Part shown: in pieces, positions 58,359 to 64,000 of the stretch | Position numbering within the stretch: position 1 is the stretch's first letter | Layout of the letters: the number at the start of each line of letters is the position of its first letter | DNA from: Saccopteryx bilineata | Taxonomy: Eukaryota; Chordata; Mammalia; Chiroptera; Emballonuridae | NCBI RefSeq assembly: GCF_036850765.1 | Contig: NC_089498.1 | Coordinates: 56,409,795-56,473,794, forward strand | Length of the DNA: 64,000 nucleotides | Direction of reading: 5' to 3' | The notes under the pieces: generated by a model | Told to the model about the DNA's origin: nothing | The model's database searches: none | Seen by the model: only the letters and a program-made list of their open reading frames with translations | Made by a program: the position numbers and the translations under genes

Positions 58359-59680
58359 TATCTCCTGTTGTCTTTAGGAAGAAGAAGGCATTCTCTGTTT
58401 GAATTGCCTAAAATGTAAGCTATAAAGACATGATCTCTACTCTTTAGATTTCAAAAGATTCTAGATTAATTTGCCACCATCTTCTTAATTTTTTCATTAA
58501 TATCTGCATCTCAGCTACCTAGAAGTTTTATAATTTTTGTTCCTTGTGCAGCATAGAAAAATATTGTGTGTAATTTTGAAAAATTCCCTTCTTACCTCCA
58601 CCATGACTCAGACTGTTTGTCTTTACAGTAGTTATGGCCCTTTATCTCTCCTAGAATGCTGCAGGGCTCCAGCTATGTATGGTCTGCTTTCTCTACTGTT
58701 GCTTTTCTCTGTTTGCTTTGATATTCCTGATGTTCTCATAAGCCTCTTTAAAGCTTATTACATTTTTCAGTGCAAACTTTCTTAAACTTGGTGTTAGTAT
58801 GGAATCTTACTAACTAATGGTTATATGGCCCCCAAAGAGAGGTTTACATAGTAAAGAAATAGTAACTTGTTGAGCTTGGTTTCCATGTAAATATCTTTTT
58901 TAAAATGTTGCAGAAAATAAAGCTCTATAAGTGATTTGAGATTTTCCTAATTTCACCAAATTCAGTTTGCTTCCAGTTTGATTGAAAAATTGGTTTGACA
59001 TTTCAGGAAGGATAGTCAATGAATGGATTTCAACTTGTAACTATTGTTCAGCTGAACACTTTGTAATGATTTTAAGTGCAGCCATTTTCAGAGACTAGCA
59101 AGGCAGGGTCAGGGAGACACAGATGAACAAATACAGTTGCTAGCTTACTTAAATTCTAATAAAACATGTGTTACGGTGAGGGAGAGATTATACTACAAAG
59201 AGACAATTTTAATAACCTAATGAATTTAAAATTAAACACAGTAGGTTGAAAGAATTTATAGTGATAAAAGTACATTAGAAACCATTCTATATTAGATAAC
59301 ATGAATTTTTGATATTTTACTCAACTTTTCCTAATACAAAGTATTCTTATAAGAGCTGAAATCAAAACAGTAATATGTGAAAAATCAAGGTGGTCTGGTA
59401 CAGGAGAGGAAGAAGTATCTGAACAGGAGCCTGAAAGTTGGTCAGAGGCCTGTGATAACTGGGAGTTGGTATATGACAACCTTGGAGAGGGGAACATTTG
59501 TACCAAGTCGAGCAAACAAGGACCCATTGGGACCCCTCACCAATTCAGGCTTCACATATCCAAGCAGTTCTCTTTATTAATACTTTTCCCAAGCAGAGGA
59601 TGGGCAATATATGTTTTCTCATCTTGTGAATGTGTACTGCCTGGTGCAGGAGGTGGACTCCCCGTGGACAACTGAAGGCC
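58355..59680. other. No gene seen
   Basis: Unique-looking AT-rich DNA. Composition is slightly more balanced after 59380, near the LTR-like block that follows. Confidence 0.4.
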
Positions 59681-60095
59681 CAGGTTTTATAAATAATAAG
59701 ACCTAGGAGCCATTGGCTCTTAGGTTCTATATACCAGGAAGGGCCTCAGCATACATCTGTATGCTCCACACTGTATGCCCCACTTCTTTATGCCATCCGA
59801 GGTAACCACTGCAGGGAAACCCTGGATTCATCTTTTTACCAACATACTGAGACTTGCCTGATCCAACCAAATTTGAACAATTTAAATACCTCATTTAAAT
59901 AAAATGGATATAATTGAGAACCTATTCAGGAACTTTCGCTATAAAAGATGGCCTCCTCTTTGTCTTCCTGCAACACAATTTAAGTTGCTACTTCAATCCG
60001 CATTTCCTGAGCTAGAGCTCCTTTTTGCTCAAATAAATGCTTTGTATTCTTTATTACAGTTTAAAATGAATTTTGGTTTAGAACCTCAAACTTAA
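59681..60095 (+). repeat. LTR-like segment, unassigned
   Basis: It shows promoter-like order: TATA-type 'cgctataaaagatggcc' at about 59938, a C/T-rich run, then a poly-A signal in 'gctcaaataaatgctttg' at about 60031, followed by a T-rich segment. This spacing is typical of an LTR U3-R-U5. Termini and duplication were not identified. Confidence 0.42.
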
Positions 60096-60761
60096 TCTGC
60101 ATCTGATGTTAATGAGAACCATTCAAAATCAGAGCATTAGCACTATTTTGGTGATTAAATCTCAGGCCAGGCAGTAACCACTCTGTGGAACAAAGGCCAT
60201 ACCAGCAAGTACCAGGATGGGGACATAGATGTAATTTGCCCCCTTGCTAGCTTCCCACAAGTGATTAACCACCAGCAGGTAGGGGATGTCATAGGAGATT
60301 GGAGTTCACTAAAGAAAAGATATATGGACTATTTTCCAGGTTGGGGCTACTCTTCCCAGGTGGCACTTTTGAGGTCTTTCTATCTTAACCATGAGAAGAG
60401 GACTGATGACATTTTGAGAAAAGCACTCCAAAACCTGGGACATTTGGAGATCAGGCATAAGTGAAGAGGCTTCCAATTGCCTGGGTATAAGAGTAGTACT
60501 GAGTGGGCTATCCCCCAAACTTCCCTTCAGTATAGTAGCATGAAGCATACTCATTGTTAAAAATCCTTTGGTGCCTAATTAACATTAATAATTGAAAAAT
60601 ATCTATGTAATGGGTATTTTATATTTTAACTATTTTGTAAACACTGGTAATTAGATATATTAAAAAGGACAACTTTTTTATTCATGACTTGAACATTTAT
60701 ATATAGCATTTCTATGTCATTTTTACAATATTTAAATATCTAATACTTTATATTTTTATTT
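60096..60761. other. No gene seen
   Basis: Unassigned DNA of balanced composition up to about 60530, then AT-rich. Confidence 0.35.
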
Positions 60762-60777
60762 AGGTTTAGTGTTTTTA

Positions 60778-61112
60778 TTTTTGTTTTTTTACAGAGTCAG
60801 AGAGAGAGAGTCAGAAAGAGGGATAGATAGGGACAGACAGACAGGAACGGAGAGAGATGAGAAGCATCAATCATTAGTTTTTTGTTGCGACACCTTAGTT
60901 GTTCATCGATTGCTCTCTCATATGTGCCTTGACCGTGGGGCTACAGCAGACCAAGTAACCCCTTGCTCGAGCCAGCAACCTTGGGTCCAAGCTGGTGAGC
61001 TTTGCTCAAACCAGATGAGCCTGCACTCAAGCTGGCGACCTCAGGGTCTCAAATCTGGATCCTCCACATCCCAGTGCAATGCTGTATCCACTGTGCCACC
61101 GCCTGGTCAGGC
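60778..61112 (-). mobile_element. Long tRNA-derived SINE ('GCCTGACCAGG' type)
   Basis: Reversed copy of the family at 42841-43185, ending 'gtgccaccgcctggtcaggc'. The (GA)/(GACA)-rich tract is near its left end. Target duplications AGGTTTAGTGTTTTTA (60762-60777) and AGGCTTAATGTTTTAA (61113-61128) agree at 13 of 16. Confidence 0.9.
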
Positions 61113-61128
61113 AGGCTTAATGTTTTAA

Positions 61129-61989
61129 TGTGTTTCTTATTAAGTCTAAAAGTGCTTCAGATATTTAACATATTAACCTTATTATTTGCTCAGTTTGATG
61201 TTTTCTTTAAAATTATCATAAATTTGATGCTGAGCTTGTATAAAATATCATCACTGGTAGTTTTCCTTTGATATTTATGCTTTTAAACTGTATCCTGTTT
61301 AAAATTGATTAAATATCTTTGTATGTTATTTCTTGTTTTGATTTTTTCTTTTTTTATACATTTGTATTTATAAAGCTTCAGAATTACATACATGTTATAA
61401 AATACAAAGTTCATTTTATTTTTAAAAATATAACCTTTTAATATCATTTGAAGAATTAGTGACTTCATGCCCACTTATCTGTTAATTCTTTATATTATAT
61501 TAACACATAAGATAGTACTGTATTTGTTCAATTTTTTTCTGTTCAATGTTTTGAAATACATATAAAATAAAATACTGTTAGTTTACTGTAATTCTTAAAT
61601 CTTGTTTAAATATCTTACTTTAAAATAAAATAGTACTTTTACATACTTTCATATAAAATGAAGACTTTCACATGATTAACATAATCCAGAGATCTATTAC
61701 CATATTACTCATATCTTTTTGAGAAAATAAAAGTAATCTAAGACAAAATAAAAGTCATGTAAAAACCCTAGTTTCTAGGGTCCTTAGAGGTGATGAGCTG
61801 GGTTTATGGGTAAACCTGCAGAATTGAAGAAGAAACTAAATTTACATAAGAAAAATCATGGAGTTATGATCTGAAAAAAGTGATAATCTTATGTTAGCAG
61901 AAAAACTTAAGAATAGGAAAGTAAAGGGTGCTTAGAAAAATTAGAATTTAAGAGACAAATGCAGCAATTAATTGTCAAAAAGCATTTTA
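61129..61989. other. AT-rich DNA, no feature seen
   Basis: Nothing recognisable. Confidence 0.4.
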
Positions 61990-62002
61990 GAAAGTTTTAC
62001 AG

Positions 62003-62244
62003 AATGGCCCTGGCCAGCAGTGCACTGGATAAAGCATTGTCCTGAATTGCCAAAGTGGCCAGTTCCATCCCAGCACTGCAGGCTTGATCCCTCACCAGCT
62101 GAACTTTGAGGTTGCCACTTGACACCCTGGTCAGGGCATGCATCAGAAGCAATCAGTGGGTGCACTGCCAAGTTGAACGAGTATGATGCTTCTCTCTCTC
62201 CCTTCCTCTCTCTTTCTCAAAATAAAGGAGAAAATAAAAAGAAT
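62003..62244 (+). mobile_element. Short tRNA-derived SINE with 13-bp target duplication
   Basis: It begins shortly before 'ggccctggccagcagtgcac' 'tggataaagc' and ends in a C/T-rich then A-rich tail. Perfect target duplication GAAAGTTTTACAG at 61990-62002 and 62245-62257. Its head resembles that at 10382. Confidence 0.9.
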
Positions 62245-62257
62245 GAAAGTTTTACAG

Positions 62258-63769
62258 TGTAAACTTTGTTGCAATTAATCTCCTGTAGGATCCTTGGAAG
62301 ACTTCAGCACAAACATATAACACTTTTCAAAGATTTTTTATTTTAACGTGAGTTTTATTTGGATGCCACAGCATACACAATTTTGCCCTGATTTCAGAAC
62401 AAGAAGATGCAACTTTACTAGGGTAACTTTTAAGCTGTATTTTTATATATTTTTATTTTTTATATTTTCATTTTAATGTATAACTTTAATAAGATGGTTA
62501 TAAAAAGTAAGTTTCAATGTTCAACACTTATCTTTGATTTTCTGTGATTTACTAATTCTCATATTTTAAATGCTATTGATTGCTTCATTGACAGGGAATC
62601 TGTCTCAAAGAAATAGTCTGTTAGTCCAGTTGTCAATTCTCACTACTATTAGGAATTAGTCTTTTCTATTGAGGAACAATTATCCCATTAGGATTAGTTT
62701 ATGCTATTGAAGAATAATTTGGCATATAGCAGATGTATTGTGTATTTGCTTTGGTCTATTATATTCAATGCATAATAATTAACATAAATTATTCTGAAGT
62801 TTATTAGAATTTAATATCACCAGTGTTTGCCTTTTAAAATTTTATACTTATGATAATTTATATTTGGATTTTTAAAGCAGATTCTTCATCATACTGTATA
62901 ATGGCCTTCTCACTATGCCAAAGAACCTTGAATTACCTTTTCATATATTATAATTGTAAAATTGTAAAAGTAAGCATATTTTAATAGCCTATTATCTATT
63001 AAAGGAATGGTGTTGAAAAATTAAAGTGGATATATAATTTAATTACTGTAGTTTACTATTAAAGTTATATTCAAAGTAATTTGTTTTCATTATGACATTT
63101 ATAAAAATCATTTTGTCCTAATCACTCCTTATATTTAAATATATGTATTTTATTAGACTTTTAACATATGCCACATCAAGGTTGTACTTATCATTAGACC
63201 TAATTAAGTAATAAAAAATTAGTTCTAAATTATTGTTTAACAATAATTAATATGAATTTACAAAAATGTTAAAGCATAATGCTGAAATAAAAGTGAGATA
63301 AATGTTGGATCAAAGAGTTGGAAGATGAATATATGTACATATATATTTATATACAGATTTTATTTATTTGTGTATATATGTTCACAGGCATAAACATAGA
63401 TGCATTCATTATAACTTATGTTAGAGTTATTGTAATGTAGTACAAGGAAGTCCTGATTTGAGATCTAACATATGCTAGCTGGGCAAGATATTTAACTTAT
63501 TAGGTCTTATTTTTGTATATTAAAATTTTATATATTTATAAGACTTTCTGGATTAAAAAACAGTTTTCAATAACAGAGTATTTAAAAATGCTACTTCTTT
63601 TCCTATTCCATTCCTTCCTGATTTTCAAAGTGTTCATTTTATCTTGTTTTTGTTTTCCATCTCCTTATCTACATATGGACCTATATCTATCTGTTCCCTA
63701 CTCTCCATGGACTTGGTTTCATCAATTACCTTTTTCTCATCTATGTCTGTATACAATTTCTATTAAATC
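62258..63769. other. AT-rich DNA, no gene seen
   Basis: Contains AT-rich simple stretches (for example near 63330) and no recognised element. Confidence 0.4.
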
Positions 63770-64000
63770 ACGTTTTTTTAGAAAACATATAGATGGCAAA
63801 TAAGCATGTAAAGTACTCAACATCATATGTCATGAGGAATTACAAGTTAAAGTAACAATGATTTACCGCTACACATCTATTAGAATGGTCAAGTTTCAAA
63901 CCCCCGACAATACCAAATGCTGGTCTTGATGAAGAGCAGCATGAACTTTCATTAATTGTTACTTGGAATGCAAAACAATACATTCGCTTTGGAAGACATT
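63770..64000 (+). mobile_element. Old L1 ORF2 fragment, running off the window
   Basis: The phrases 'agatggcaaataagcatgta' 'aagtactcaacatc' and 'tacacatctattagaatgg' match the ORF2 3' region of old mammalian L1s ('ggccaacaagcatatg', 'ctattagaatggc'). Highly diverged. It continues beyond the end. Confidence 0.7.

Overview
This window is vertebrate, almost certainly bat (Chiroptera), nuclear DNA. It is AT-rich and contains no recognisable host exon. It carries at least nine copies of a long tRNA-derived SINE of the bat Ves type (head GGCTCAGTGGTAGAGC, tail CTTCAGAAAAATAC, internal CCCCTGGTGGGC module), several shorter tRNA-derived SINEs that share the 'GCCTGACCAGG...CAGTGGATAGAGC' type of head, many L1 elements, and nonautonomous hAT elements. 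These are bat features; I cannot name the family or genus from sequence alone. The window reads as intergenic DNA or deep intron built from layered transposable elements. Every long open frame that I recognise is a decayed L1 or retroviral fragment, or an antisense shadow of one.

Layout. 1-3.6 kb: unique-looking DNA with a faint MIR. 3.6-4.3 kb: a solo LTR. 4.65-5.1 kb: an LTR-like stretch. 5.7-15.5 kb: a nearly full-length minus-strand L1 (L1-1) into which a second solo LTR of the same family, a Ves SINE, two other SINEs and a hAT element have inserted. 15.5-19.2 kb: a SINE, an LTR-like stretch, an L1 3' end and one arm of a 258-bp inverted duplication. 19.25-30.17 kb: a plus-strand L1 (L1-2) split by the second arm of that duplication, by a Tigger-type DNA transposon that itself holds a 5'-complete, 3'-truncated L1 (L1-3), and by a Ves SINE. 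30.5-35.1 kb: old MIR and L2 copies interrupted by a Ves SINE and a hAT element. 35.9-36.4 kb: a third solo LTR of the family seen at 3.6 and 5.9 kb. 38.0-40.6 kb: a gammaretrovirus-like endogenous retrovirus remnant (LTR end, tRNA-Pro-type primer-binding site, leader, broken gag matrix region). 42.1-43.6 kb: an MLT1-like MaLR LTR split by L1 and SINE insertions. 47.68-53.25 kb: a full-length-sized plus-strand L1 (L1-6) of a lineage with a short 5' UTR and a clear target duplication. 55.7-56.4 kb: a short L1 with an inverted 5' part. 56.9-58.1 kb: two Ves SINEs, the second apparently young. The rest is AT-rich unique DNA, microsatellites and a few more SINEs.

No functional gene set, operon, CRISPR array or RNA gene was found. 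The informative content is the insertion history. Most points rest on directly visible target-site duplications, and the most unusual are the inverted templated-looking insertion at 20.4-20.7 kb and the 3'-truncated L1 bounded by a 17-bp repeat at 21.86-23.98 kb.
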